Of a DNA stretch of 64,000 nt, positions 45,051-53,355 are shown in pieces; position 1 is the stretch's first letter, and every line of letters begins with the position of its first letter. Origin of the DNA: NCED01 sp035493955 (GTDB lineage Bacteria; Pseudomonadota; Alphaproteobacteria; Caulobacterales; Caulobacteraceae); NCBI GenBank assembly GCA_035493955.1, contig DATJHI010000015.1:1-64000 (forward strand), read 5' to 3'. The translations under genes were made by a program, and so were the position numbers. The notes beneath the pieces are model-generated. The model worked only from the letters and a program-made list of their open reading frames with translations, was not told where the DNA came from and ran no database searches.

Positions 45051-46460
45051 TTACCGGATAATACTGATCAATTCTTGCAACATCTGATCAGCGGTCGTGA
45101 TGATCTTGGACGACGCTGAATAGGCGCGCTGGGTGGTGATCAGACCCGTGAATTCCGACGACAGATCGACTGTCGAAGATTCCAGGGTCGAGGGCGACAA
45201 GGTGCCTGCGCCGCCGGACCCGGGGGGCTTGAGGTTGAACGGACCGGAGTCGAGGGAGGTTCGATAGCCGTTGCCGGACACGGGGCTGAGGCCGTTCGGG
45301 TTGACGAAAGTCGCTATGGCCACCTGCGCGATGCGGCGCGACACCCCGTTGTCGAAATTGGCGCTGACGTTGCCCTGCTCGTCGACCTGGATGTCCGTCA
45401 GGTTGCCGAACGCGGTCCCGTTGGCGGCGATCGACTGGGTCACCGAGGGGCTGGCGAGCTGGGTCACATTGCCCGGCGCGCCGAAATTGATGGTGATCTG
45501 CTGGCTGGCGATGCCGAGCCCGGCGGCCCACTGACCGTTCGCTCCCGCCGCGCCCGTGGACGGGCCGATGTCGAGAACCCCGCCCACCATGCCGGGCGCC
45601 GCGCCGAACAGGGTGCTGTTGGCCATGTCGAGCTGGCCGCTGGAGTCGAAGACCACCTTGCCCGAGGCGAGCAGACCGAGGGGATCGGTCACGTCCGAGG
45701 CCGGGACCGCCCGGACCTCGGCGTACCACTCGTTGGCGGTGGTGTTCTTGAGGAAGTCGATCTCGATGGTGCGCTGGCCCCCTTGCGAATCCGAAACCGG
45801 GATCTGCATCGAATAGTCCGGCTTCACCCCCGCCACGCCCGGGGCGGCCGGATCGAAATATTTGGCCATGCTGTTGCCGCCCGCGGAGTAGGTGTTCGCG
45901 ACGACCGCGGCGGAGGGCGTCTGGCTGGCCTCGAGGTTGGCGTTGACGCTCACCGTCGTCGTCGGATCCGCGGTCCCGCCGATGGAGCCGACGTTGATCG
46001 AGGACATCCGGGTGAGGTCCGAAGGATCGGTATGGACGGCGCCTTGGCTGTCCACAGGCCAACCCTGCAGGTAGTAGCCGGCCGAATTGACCAGATAGCC
46101 GTTGGCGTCGACCTCGAACGATCCCGCCCGGGTGAAGATGCGGGCGTCGGTGGCGGTCAGGTTGCTCGCCTTGGTGGTGGTGACGAAAAAGCCTTGCCCC
46201 TGGATGCCCAGGTCGGTGGCGGAATTGGTCTGGGCCAGCAGGCCCTGCTGGCTGACCATCTGCCGGGTCGAGGACATCACCCCGCCGGCGTTATAGGCGC
46301 CTTTGGCGGCGGCGCCGGTCACCACGCTTTGGAAGCTGGTCTCGTTGCGTTTGTAAGCGACGGTGTTGGCGTTGGAGATGTTGTCGGAAATGGCGGCCAG
46401 GGCCGAAGAATTGGCCACCAGGCCCGACACGCCCGCCTGCATGGCGCTGCTGATGCTCAT
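45051..46460 (-). CDS. flgE: Flagellar hook protein FlgE
   Basis: FlgE polymerises into the hook joining basal body and filament. The 469-residue protein has the rod/hook N-terminal motif (SGLVANSSALAAISDNISNANTVAYKRNETSF), the GIQGQGFFVT block, a variable middle, and the C-terminal coiled segment (STVDLSSEFTGLITTQRAYSASSKIITTADQMLQELI). Like other axial proteins it has no signal peptide. It is third in fliK-flgD-flgE, 122 bases behind flgD with a hairpin between. Confidence 0.95.
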   Translation of the reverse strand: MSISSAMQAGVSGLVANSSALAAISDNISNANTVAYKRNETSFQSVVTGAAAKGAYNAGGVMSSTRQMVSQQGLLAQTNSATDLGIQGQGFFVTTTKASNLTATDARIFTRAGSFEVDANGYLVNSAGYYLQGWPVDSQGAVHTDPSDLTRMSSINVGSIGGTADPTTTVSVNANLEASQTPSAAVVANTYSAGGNSMAKYFDPAAPGVAGVKPDYSMQIPVSDSQGGQRTIEIDFLKNTTANEWYAEVRAVPASDVTDPLGLLASGKVVFDSSGQLDMANSTLFGAAPGMVGGVLDIGPSTGAAGANGQWAAGLGIASQQITINFGAPGNVTQLASPSVTQSIAANGTAFGNLTDIQVDEQGNVSANFDNGVSRRIAQVAIATFVNPNGLSPVSGNGYRTSLDSGPFNLKPPGSGGAGTLSPSTLESSTVDLSSEFTGLITTQRAYSASSKIITTADQMLQELISIIR

Positions 46461-46548
46461 GGTCCTAAGTTCCCTGTCTATTCATGTTTCGCCGTGAAGG
46501 GTCGAAACGCATCTTGCGTGTGCGGCGGCGCCAAGAAGGCTCCGCGCC

Positions 46549-46567
46549 GCGCGCCATTCGGGCGCGC
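46549..46567 (-). terminator. Hairpin between flgD and flgE (no T-tract)
   Basis: On the minus strand GCGCGCC-CGAAT-GGCGCGC forms a 7-bp perfect stem with a five-base loop, 15 bases after the flgD stop and about 90 before flgE. There is no uridine run, so it may be a processing or stability element rather than a terminator. Confidence 0.35.
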
Positions 46568-46582
46568 TGGAAAAGGTCGCCG

Positions 46583-47278
46583 TCAGCTCGCGGTCACGGC
46601 GGTGATGGCGGTTAAGGGTGCCTGGATCGCGCCGATGTTGATCACCGTCGCGCCGTTGGCTTGGCTTATCGAGCTAACCACCCCTGTGACGGCGGTCGTG
46701 GCGGTCACGTTTGCGCCGTTGGCGTTCACCGCCTTGATGGCGAGCTTGTAGGCGCCGTCTGGCGAGGGCTGGCCGCTGCTGTTCTTCCCGTCCCAGGTGA
46801 AGGTGTGGGAGCCGGCCGTCAGGTCGGGCGCGGCCCCGCTCCACACCACCCGGCCGGTGGAATCGCTGACGGTCATGGTGGCCTGGCTGGCGCTCTGGGG
46901 GAGGCTATAGGACCAGCTGGCCTTGCCGCTGCTCAGAGGGGCGCTGTCGCCGGTGGCGGTGACCGTCTTGCCGATCAGATCGACCGCGCCGGAGACCGTG
47001 CCCCCGCCCTGGGCCACCAGCTGCTGGAGCAGGGTGTTGGACAGGAGCTGCTGCTGCACCCCGGTCATCTGCACCAGCTGCTGGGTGAAGGCGTTGGTGT
47101 CCAGGGGCGAGGTGGGATCCTGGTTCTTCAACTGCGAGGTCAGAAGCGTCAGGAAGGTCTGGTAGCTGGACGAGAGGTTGGCCTGGCCGGACGAGAGCGC
47201 GTCCGTGCCGCTCGTATTGCTGATCGTACTGGTGGTGGGACCCTGGTTGGCCAGGTAGCTGGCGATATCGACCGACAT
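46583..47278 (-). CDS. flgD: Flagellar hook-cap / hook assembly protein FlgD
   Basis: FlgD caps the growing hook and is needed for FlgE assembly. The 231-residue protein has the conserved N-terminal region (LSSSYQTFLTLLTSQLKNQDPTSPLDTNAFTQQLVQMTGVQQQL) and the C-terminal FlgD Ig-like domain (SHTFTWDGKNSSGQPSPDGAYKLAIKAVN). It starts eight bases after the fliK stop and so belongs to the sigma-54-driven fliK-flgD-flgE unit. Confidence 0.95.
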   Translation of the reverse strand: MSVDIASYLANQGPTTSTISNTSGTDALSSGQANLSSSYQTFLTLLTSQLKNQDPTSPLDTNAFTQQLVQMTGVQQQLLSNTLLQQLVAQGGGTVSGAVDLIGKTVTATGDSAPLSSGKASWSYSLPQSASQATMTVSDSTGRVVWSGAAPDLTAGSHTFTWDGKNSSGQPSPDGAYKLAIKAVNANGANVTATTAVTGVVSSISQANGATVINIGAIQAPLTAITAVTAS

Positions 47279-47286
47279 GGCTTCTC

Positions 47287-49044
47287 CTAGATCCTTATGT
47301 CGAGGCCGCGCTGCGCACGGCTCGACTGGGTTGCGGCGGCCCGGTCGGTCTGGACGGCGACTTCCGCTGCAGTGTTGAAGGCGCGGCCGGCCCGGGCGGA
47401 GGACTCCTGACCGCCGTCCTGAGCTTGTCGGCCGCCGCTTCCGGGGGCGTCGAAGCTCAGCCCGCCCCCGGAAAGGTCGAAGCCCGCCCGCTCCAAAGCC
47501 GCCTGCAGCACCCCCGATTGGGCCTTCAGGGCGGCCGCGCTTTCTGGACGATCGAAGGAGAGGGCGGCGCTGAGCCGCCCCCGCGCGTCGATCGCCACCG
47601 CGACACGAACCCCGCCGAGACCGGCGGGATCGAGTTCGACGTCGAAACGACTGGAGCCCCCGCTGATCCGGCTGACCATCTGGGCCGCCAGATGGGAGGT
47701 GGTTCCCGCCGTCGCCTGGCTGGAGACGGTGGCGGTCGAGACGGTGGTCGTGGCCGCGGGGACGCCGGCGCCCTGGCCGGTCGCCGGGGCGGAAGGGTCG
47801 AGGCCGGGCGCGACGGGAGCGGTTTCCGCGGCGGGGGCGCCCTCGGCCTGGGACTGGGCTTGGTCCGGATTGAAGTCCGGGGCGCCTCCGCCAGGCGGGT
47901 TGGCCACGGCCTGGATGACGGGATGGTCCGCACCAGCGGCGGAGCTCATCACCGCGCCGGTGGGAGCCTGGCGATCCGAAGCGTCGGGCCCGGCCGCAGG
48001 GACCTTGGTCGAGGTTCCGGACCGAGGCCTGGAGATGGACGGACGGTCGTTCACGGCCAAGGCGACGGTCTGGGCCCCGGCCAGGGGCCCCTCGGCGCCG
48101 CCGGAGAGGGATGCGGCTCCCAAGCCCGACGACGCAGGCGGAGCCGGGCTCGGCGCCGCATCGGTGGGAAGCGAGACCGCCGACTGAGCGGCGAAATCGG
48201 TCGCTGGAGGTGCCGAGGAGGCCGGGGAAACCGGCGGCGGAGGTGCGGGTGCGGCGGCGACCTTGGATGCGGCGGCGGGCGGGTCGGCTGGACCCGCCAT
48301 CTGCGGAATTTGGACAGGGGCAGGCGCCGCGTCCCCTGTCGGCGGGGTCGAGGCGGCGACTTGGGCCTGAGGCGCCTGCTCGGCGATCGACAGAGCCGGG
48401 ACCGGCTCGGGCCGGGTCGACGGCGGCGGCGGCGGCGGCGCGCTCACCGGAGATTGCGTTGCAGGTCCGGAGGCCTCATCGGACGGAGCTGCCACCGCCG
48501 TCTGGACCAGCGCGGCAGCAGCCTCGGCCGAGGCTGCTGCCGAAACGGCGGCGGGAGCGGCGAAGGCGGGAGCGGCCGTCGCCGCCTGAGCCGAGGACGA
48601 TGTGGCCGCACCGTTCGGGGATGCGTCGGCGGCGATGAAATCCTGGACCTGAGCCGCAAGGGCGTTTTGTGGCGGCGTTCCCAGGATGACGGAGACCGGG
48701 ACGCCCGGCGCCGGGCCGACGTCGGGGACTGCGCCGGCGTCGGCGGCGGCCTTTTCCTTCTTGTCCTTGTCGGTGCTGGATGGATCGGCGGAAGCGTCGG
48801 TCGTCGTGTCGGAGGTCCTGTCGCCTGGGACCTTGTCGCCGGGGTCGCCGGACACCGGGGTCTTGTCGAGCGGGTGCGAGGACACCGCCTGACCCGGGGC
48901 CGTGGCAGGAGTCGGGTCGGCGCCGGCCAGGCCCAGCAGGATTGCAAACACATCCGATCCGCCCCCGGCCTGGACGCCGGACGGCGGAGCCGCTGTACGC
49001 GGGGAAGCGGCGGGACCGGTGGTCGCAATGGCGGCGGCGGACAT
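47287..49044 (-). CDS. fliK: Flagellar hook-length control protein FliK
   Basis: FliK measures hook length and switches export specificity. The protein of about 585 residues is mostly low-complexity Ala/Pro/Ser-rich sequence, as usual for FliK. It ends in a globular Flg_hook domain (FDVELDPAGLGGVRVAVAIDARGRLSAALSFDR and QSGVLQAALERAGFDLSGGGLSF). Starts at 49083 or 49044 are possible. The longer frame to 49155 would begin upstream of the transcript start expected from the sigma-54 promoter at 49129-49143. I use 49044 (MSAAAIATTG), but no ribosome site decides it. Confidence 0.88.
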   Translation of the reverse strand: MSAAAIATTGPAASPRTAAPPSGVQAGGGSDVFAILLGLAGADPTPATAPGQAVSSHPLDKTPVSGDPGDKVPGDRTSDTTTDASADPSSTDKDKKEKAAADAGAVPDVGPAPGVPVSVILGTPPQNALAAQVQDFIAADASPNGAATSSSAQAATAAPAFAAPAAVSAAASAEAAAALVQTAVAAPSDEASGPATQSPVSAPPPPPPSTRPEPVPALSIAEQAPQAQVAASTPPTGDAAPAPVQIPQMAGPADPPAAASKVAAAPAPPPPVSPASSAPPATDFAAQSAVSLPTDAAPSPAPPASSGLGAASLSGGAEGPLAGAQTVALAVNDRPSISRPRSGTSTKVPAAGPDASDRQAPTGAVMSSAAGADHPVIQAVANPPGGGAPDFNPDQAQSQAEGAPAAETAPVAPGLDPSAPATGQGAGVPAATTTVSTATVSSQATAGTTSHLAAQMVSRISGGSSRFDVELDPAGLGGVRVAVAIDARGRLSAALSFDRPESAAALKAQSGVLQAALERAGFDLSGGGLSFDAPGSGGRQAQDGGQESSARAGRAFNTAAEVAVQTDRAAATQSSRAQRGLDIRI

Positions 49045-49128
49045 ATGATGGGTCGCTGCTCTGTAAAAACTGAGGAGCGGCATTTCGCCGGAAGGGTCGC
49101 GCCTGCTGCGCGTCGAACCAGGAGTGAA

Positions 49129-49143
49129 GCAACAGACGCGCCA
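49129..49143 (-). promoter_or_regulatory. Sigma-54 promoter for the fliK-flgD-flgE operon
   Basis: The minus strand reads TGGCGCGTCTGTTGC: GG and GC separated by exactly 10 bases, and TGGC/TTGC cores matching the -24/-12 consensus. Transcription should start near 49117, 35-75 bases before the two candidate fliK starts. Confidence 0.8.
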
Positions 49144-49159
49144 ACTGGCGCGCACATCA

Positions 49160-49172
49160 CAATGCGCTGATT
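49160..49172 (-). promoter_or_regulatory. IHF-like site upstream of the fliK promoter
   Basis: The minus strand reads AATCAGCGCATTG, a one-mismatch fit to WATCAANNNNTTR. It is preceded by an A/T-rich run (AAATAAGCCAAATAAA), as good IHF sites often are. It sits between the fliK sigma-54 promoter and the FlbD-like core at 49226. Confidence 0.5.
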
Positions 49173-49225
49173 TTATTTGGCTTATTTCCAGAGCGGGTTG
49201 CAGCCAAGCTGGGCGGTGGCCAAGA

Positions 49226-49234
49226 CTTGCCGAG
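49226..49234 (-). promoter_or_regulatory. FlbD (ftr)-like core about 110 bp upstream of the fliK start site
   Basis: The minus strand reads CTCGGCAAG, matching seven of nine positions of the CCCGGCAAA core seen twice at 49393-49443. Its distance of about 110 bp from the predicted fliK transcript start is where ftr enhancers are found at Caulobacter flagellar promoters. Confidence 0.4.
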
Positions 49235-49287
49235 CCCGACCCTCTGAACCGGGGCGATTCCTGCCCACTGGCCGGTTTTCCGCCGCG

Positions 49288-49302
49288 TGGCGCCCTAATT
49301 GC
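49288..49302 (+). promoter_or_regulatory. Sigma-54 promoter for flgK-flgL
   Basis: TGGCGCCCTAATTGC has the GG-N10-GC spacing and TGGC/TTGC cores of the sigma-54 consensus. Transcription should start near 49314, giving an unusually long leader of about 160 bases before flgK that contains the IHF and FlbD-like sites. Confidence 0.8.
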
Positions 49303-49349
49303 GCGGCAGCGAGGGCCATGTTGCTGAACACTGAACCCCGATCAGGCGA

Positions 49350-49362
49350 AATCAAGCACTTA
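49350..49362 (+). promoter_or_regulatory. IHF site between the flgK promoter and FlbD sites
   Basis: AATCAAGCACTTA is an exact match to the IHF consensus WATCAANNNNTTR. It lies about 36-48 bases downstream of the predicted flgK transcript start, where DNA bending would bring the downstream FlbD sites back to the sigma-54 polymerase. Confidence 0.65.
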
Positions 49363-49392
49363 GCCAGTTCCGGCAGTGAGCCGAAAAGCGCG

Positions 49393-49401
49393 CCCGGCAA
49401 A
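49393..49401 (+). promoter_or_regulatory. FlbD (ftr)-like enhancer core, first of an inverted pair
   Basis: CCCGGCAAA within CGCCCGGCAAAAACGC resembles the ftr element bound by FlbD in Caulobacter flagellar promoters. It is about 80 bases downstream of the predicted flgK start site. Confidence 0.6.
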
Positions 49402-49434
49402 AACGCTCGGCCGCGGCTGCCGGGTTCGGCCGTC

Positions 49435-49443
49435 TTTGCCGGG
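49435..49443 (-). promoter_or_regulatory. FlbD (ftr)-like enhancer core, second of an inverted pair
   Basis: The minus strand reads CCCGGCAAA within CCGACCCGGCAAAGACG, an identical nine-base core in the opposite orientation 33 bases beyond the first. The pair ends about 30 bases before the flgK start codon. Confidence 0.6.
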
Positions 49444-49475
49444 TCGGCCGCCCGATCGGACCTGGGGAGCGGCCT

Positions 49476-51596
49476 ATGAGCCTGAACGCCATTACCTCGT
49501 CCGCGATCAGCGGCCTGCGGACCGCTCAGGCGGGTCTCAGCGCCGTCTCCGACAACATCGCCAACGTCGACACCAAGGGTTATGTCCGCAAGGTCGTCGA
49601 TCAGGCGTCCACGTCGAACGGCGGACAGACCTCGGGCGTCACCGTCACCCAGATTCGGCTGGCCGCCGATCGCTTCCTTCAGGCTTCCAGCCTGACCGCG
49701 TCGGCCGATGCGGGCTCAGCCACCGCCGCCGCGTCGATCTGGGACCAGGCCCAGGCGATGTTCGGCGACCCGTCGTCCGACACCTCCTTCTTCAGTTCGC
49801 TGGACCAGGTGTTCTCGGCCTTTTCCACCCTGTCGACTGCGCCGACCTCCAGCGCCGCCCGCGCAGGCGCGCTGAATCAAGTCAGCGACTTCTTCAGCCA
49901 GGCGGCAAGCCTGTCGGACCAGCTGCAAGGGCTGACCAACCAAGCCGACAGCCGCATCAGCGGCGACGTCCAGACGGTCAACCAGCTGCTGCAGCAGATC
50001 GACGGCCTCAACATCCAGATCTCCCGTGGGCTGGTTCTCAGCAACGACGCCACCGGGCCGCAGAACCAGCAGACGCAGCTGATCAACCAGCTGTCGTCGC
50101 TGATGGATGTCAAGGTGGTGAACCTGCCTCAGGGCGGCGTGTCGCTGCTCACGACCGACGGGATGGTGCTGACCGGCGGCGGCCATGGCCCCGCCCAGTT
50201 GAGTTACGACACCAGCGGCGCTCAGGCCGAACTGTCGATCACCGGCTCCAATGGCCAGACCCAGCTCCTAGGTTCGCGCCTCACCAGCGGCGAGATCAAG
50301 GGCTATCTGGATCTTCGCAACACCGAACTGCCCGGCGCGGCCAATCAGCTGTCGGAACTGGTCAGCCAGACCGCGGACGCCCTGAACGCCGTCCACAACG
50401 ACTTCAGCGCGGTTCCGGCCCCGAGCCAGCTCAGCGGGCGCGCCACCGGCATAGACCTTCCCACCGCGATCGGCGGCTTCACCGGCCAGACCACGGTGGC
50501 GATCGTCAACGGCGCCGGGGTGGTGCAGCGCCGGATCGACATCGATTTCAGCGCCGGAACCATGAGCGTGGACGGCGGTCCCGCCTCCGCCTTCACCCCG
50601 GCGACCTTCCAGGCGAACCTGAACGCCGGCCTGGGCGCCTTCGGATCGGCGAGCTTCACCAATGGCGTCCTCAGCCTTACCGCGTCCGCCGGCAACGGCG
50701 TGGCGGTCGCCGATGGTGGAGCGGCGGCCAGCCAGAAGGCCGGACAAAACTTCTCCAACTTCTTCGGCCTGAACGACCTCGTCACGTCCACCGGCGCCAG
50801 CAATTACCGCACCGGCCTGACCGCAACCGATCCCAACGGCTTCGTCCCCGGCGGCAAGATCACCTTCAGCGTCATCGGCGCGGACGGCGCGCGCATCACC
50901 AACGTCGCGGTCGCCGTGCCGGGCGCAGGCGCGCCGACCATGAACGACCTGCTGAACGCGCTGAACTCGCCGGCGAGCGGGGTGGGGCTCTACGGGTCCT
51001 TCTCCCTCGACGCCAACGGGGAGATGTCGTTCGCCCCCACGGCGGGTTCCGGAGTCACCCTTGGCGTCGAGCAGGACCTGACCTCCCGCACCATCGGCAG
51101 CCAGTCGATGTCGAGCTTCTTCGGCCTGGACCCGGCCGCCAGATCCCAACGGACCGCGTCCTTCTCGGTTCGCGCCGACATCGCCCAGAACCCTTCCCTC
51201 CTCGCCTTGGCCCAGCTCAACCTTTCGGCCGCGGCGGGAACCCCAGCCCTGGGGTCGGGCGACGCCCGCGGCGCCGACGCCCTGTCGCAGGCCGGCCAAG
51301 GCGTCATCGCCTTCGACGCCGCGGGATCGACGGGCAAGGTCACCCAGACCCTGACCGACTATGCCGCCGGGGTCGCCGGCGCCATCGCACGCAAGGCCGC
51401 CGCGGCGGATTCCGCCAAGACTTCGGCGGCGGCCATCGCCACCGAAGCGGACGCCCGTCGCTCCAGCGTCGAAGGGGTCAACCTCGACCAGGAATTGTTG
51501 CAGCTCACCACCTACCAGCAGGCCTACAACGCCTCGGCGCGCATGATCCAGGCCGCCAAGGACATGTATGACACCCTGCTGAACATGACCCACTGA
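49476..51596 (+). CDS. flgK: Flagellar hook-associated protein 1 (FlgK)
   Basis: FlgK forms the first junction between hook and filament. The 706-residue protein begins with the axial-protein motif (SAISGLRTAQAGLSAVSDNIANVDTKGYVRKVV) and ends with the matching C-terminal heptads (SVEGVNLDQELLQLTTYQQAYNASARMIQAAKDMYDTLLNM). The central domain is Ser/Thr/Gly-rich. GGGGAGC precedes the ATG. It is the first gene of flgK-flgL, under the sigma-54/FlbD control region upstream. Confidence 0.95.
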   Translation: MSLNAITSSAISGLRTAQAGLSAVSDNIANVDTKGYVRKVVDQASTSNGGQTSGVTVTQIRLAADRFLQASSLTASADAGSATAAASIWDQAQAMFGDPSSDTSFFSSLDQVFSAFSTLSTAPTSSAARAGALNQVSDFFSQAASLSDQLQGLTNQADSRISGDVQTVNQLLQQIDGLNIQISRGLVLSNDATGPQNQQTQLINQLSSLMDVKVVNLPQGGVSLLTTDGMVLTGGGHGPAQLSYDTSGAQAELSITGSNGQTQLLGSRLTSGEIKGYLDLRNTELPGAANQLSELVSQTADALNAVHNDFSAVPAPSQLSGRATGIDLPTAIGGFTGQTTVAIVNGAGVVQRRIDIDFSAGTMSVDGGPASAFTPATFQANLNAGLGAFGSASFTNGVLSLTASAGNGVAVADGGAAASQKAGQNFSNFFGLNDLVTSTGASNYRTGLTATDPNGFVPGGKITFSVIGADGARITNVAVAVPGAGAPTMNDLLNALNSPASGVGLYGSFSLDANGEMSFAPTAGSGVTLGVEQDLTSRTIGSQSMSSFFGLDPAARSQRTASFSVRADIAQNPSLLALAQLNLSAAAGTPALGSGDARGADALSQAGQGVIAFDAAGSTGKVTQTLTDYAAGVAGAIARKAAAADSAKTSAAAIATEADARRSSVEGVNLDQELLQLTTYQQAYNASARMIQAAKDMYDTLLNMTH

Positions 51597-51607
51597 GGAC
51601 GGACCCC

Positions 51608-52549
51608 ATGGAACGCGTCTCAACCTCCGGCGTCTACCAATCGGCGCTCCTCAATATCCTGAGCGCCGAGAGCCGGCAGAACGACGCCCAGACCCAGGTG
51701 TCGACCGGCAAGGTCGCCTCCGACCTGAAGGGCTTCGGCATCCAGGCGGACACCCTCGCCGCCACCCGGAGCCTGTCGAGCCGGATCGACAGCTACGTCG
51801 AGAACGCCAAGAGCCTGTCCTCGACCCTGACCGTACAGGACCAGGCCCTGAGCCAGCTGGCCGATTCCGCCCAGGGGGCCCGCAACGCCATCGCCGAAGC
51901 CATCGCCACCGGCAGCGCCACCGGGCTGATGACGACGCTGCAGGGCTATCTGAGCCAGGCCACGGATTCGCTGAACAGCAATTACCAGGGCCGTTATCTG
52001 TTCGCGGGCAGCCAGTCAGGCACCGCCCCGGTGGGGTCCCTGACCCTGGCCGACCTGACCGCAGCCCCGAGCATCCCCGGCCTGTTCTCCAACGACCAGC
52101 AGGTCGCCACCAGCCGGCTCGACGACAAGCAGACCGTGACCACCGGCTTTTTGGCCTCGAACCTCGGCCAGCCGCTGTTCCAGGCCCTGCAAGCCGTCGA
52201 GGCGCTCAACCAAGGCGGCAGCGGCCCGCTGAGCGGGACCTTGACCCAGGCCCAGCAAACCGCCCTGACCGGCATGCTGGCCCAGTTCGACTCGACCTAC
52301 GACGGCCTCAACACGGCCGTGGCCCAGAACGGCGGGGCGCAGAACCGGGTCGCGGCCACCCAGACCGCGCTGGTCGACCGGCAGACGGCGCTGGGCGGGG
52401 TGCTGATGGGCATCACCGACGTGGACATGGGCGAGGCGTTGTCGAAGCTGCAGTTGTCCCAGACCGCGCTGCAGGCCTCGGCGCAGGCGTTCTCGACCCT
52501 GAAGGCGTCGTCGCTGCTGAATATACTGGCGCCCACGGCCAACGGCTGA
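51608..52549 (+). CDS. flgL: Flagellar hook-associated protein 3 (FlgL)
   Basis: FlgL forms the second hook-filament junction ring. The 313-residue flagellin-like protein has the N-terminal coiled region (NDAQTQVSTGKVASDLKGFGIQADTLAATRSLSSRIDSY), the GRYLFAGSQSGTAPV block typical of FlgL, and the C-terminal MGEALSKLQLSQTALQASAQAFSTLKASSLLNIL. It follows flgK after 11 bases in the same operon. Confidence 0.94.
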   Translation: MERVSTSGVYQSALLNILSAESRQNDAQTQVSTGKVASDLKGFGIQADTLAATRSLSSRIDSYVENAKSLSSTLTVQDQALSQLADSAQGARNAIAEAIATGSATGLMTTLQGYLSQATDSLNSNYQGRYLFAGSQSGTAPVGSLTLADLTAAPSIPGLFSNDQQVATSRLDDKQTVTTGFLASNLGQPLFQALQAVEALNQGGSGPLSGTLTQAQQTALTGMLAQFDSTYDGLNTAVAQNGGAQNRVAATQTALVDRQTALGGVLMGITDVDMGEALSKLQLSQTALQASAQAFSTLKASSLLNILAPTANG

Positions 52550-52649
52550 TGCAGCCCGCCAAGGCGGCCATGGCGCTCAAGACGCTTGAAGATGGAGCCT
52601 TTTGCCGGCCAGGTTGATTTCACCTGATCCAAGGCTCCAGGAGCGTCTG

Positions 52650-53246
52650 TTGAAGAAGCACATCCCCAATCTGCTGACCGGCGCTCGGATCATCTTTTCG
52701 ATCGCCGTCTTCCTCGGCCTCGCCGCCGCCGCCGGCGTGCTGCCCGGTCAGCAGGGCGCCCCGAGCGCCCATACCCGCCGGGCGGTGGAGTTGTGGGCTT
52801 TCGCCGCCTTCCTGCTCGCCGCCGTCACCGACTATTTCGACGGCTGGCTGGCGCGCCGATGGAACGCCCAGTCGCCCTGGGGCGCCATGCTCGACCCGAT
52901 CGCCGACAAGATCGCCGTCTGCGGCGCGGTGCTCGGCTTGGCCGCGCTGGACCCGCGCCCGTCCATCGTCGTCGCCGGCGGCCTGATCCTGTTCCGCGAA
53001 TTCTTCGTTTCCGGCCTGCGCGAGGTCGGCGGCGCCCGGGGATTGACGTTCCCGGTCACCCCCCTGGCCAAGTGGAAGACCACCATCCAGCTGATCGCCC
53101 TGTCTGTGGCCCTGTTGGCCGTCGCCCTGGCCGACCAGGGGCCGTTGCGGCTCGGCGCCGACATCCTCCTTTGGCTCGCCGCCCTCATCACCCTGTGGAC
53201 CGGCTGGGAGTACGCCCTTGCGGCGCACAAGGGCCTGGGATCTTGA
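52650..53246 (+). CDS. pgsA: CDP-diacylglycerol-glycerol-3-phosphate 3-phosphatidyltransferase
   Basis: PgsA makes phosphatidylglycerol phosphate, the committed step to phosphatidylglycerol. The membrane protein of about 198 residues has four to six helices. Its CDP-alcohol phosphotransferase motif runs from DYFDGWLARRW through GAMLDPIADK, with all the expected Asp residues. I start at a TTG (52650, MKKHIPNLLTGARI), six bases after CCAGGAG. A second in-frame TTG at 52602 would add a nonconserved 16-residue leader. Confidence 0.92.
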   Translation: MKKHIPNLLTGARIIFSIAVFLGLAAAAGVLPGQQGAPSAHTRRAVELWAFAAFLLAAVTDYFDGWLARRWNAQSPWGAMLDPIADKIAVCGAVLGLAALDPRPSIVVAGGLILFREFFVSGLREVGGARGLTFPVTPLAKWKTTIQLIALSVALLAVALADQGPLRLGADILLWLAALITLWTGWEYALAAHKGLGS

Positions 53247-53355
53247 ACCCTGGCGGCGTCTGCTTGCGGCCCTGATCGATCTCCGCCACGCTGCGGCTTA
53301 ATCCTGGGCTGGACCTGGGGGAAGCGGCGGGCGTTCGGAATATGGATCAGCTTAG

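Noticed and set aside
47425..49170. 581-codon plus-strand frame opposite fliK
   Set aside because: It is Arg/Gly-rich and is the mirror of the Ala/Pro-rich FliK coding sequence. There is no start signal or domain.
49217..49230. TGGCCAAGACTTGC as a second sigma-54 promoter for flgK
   Set aside because: The GG and GC elements are nine bases apart instead of ten. The site at 49288-49302 has correct spacing.
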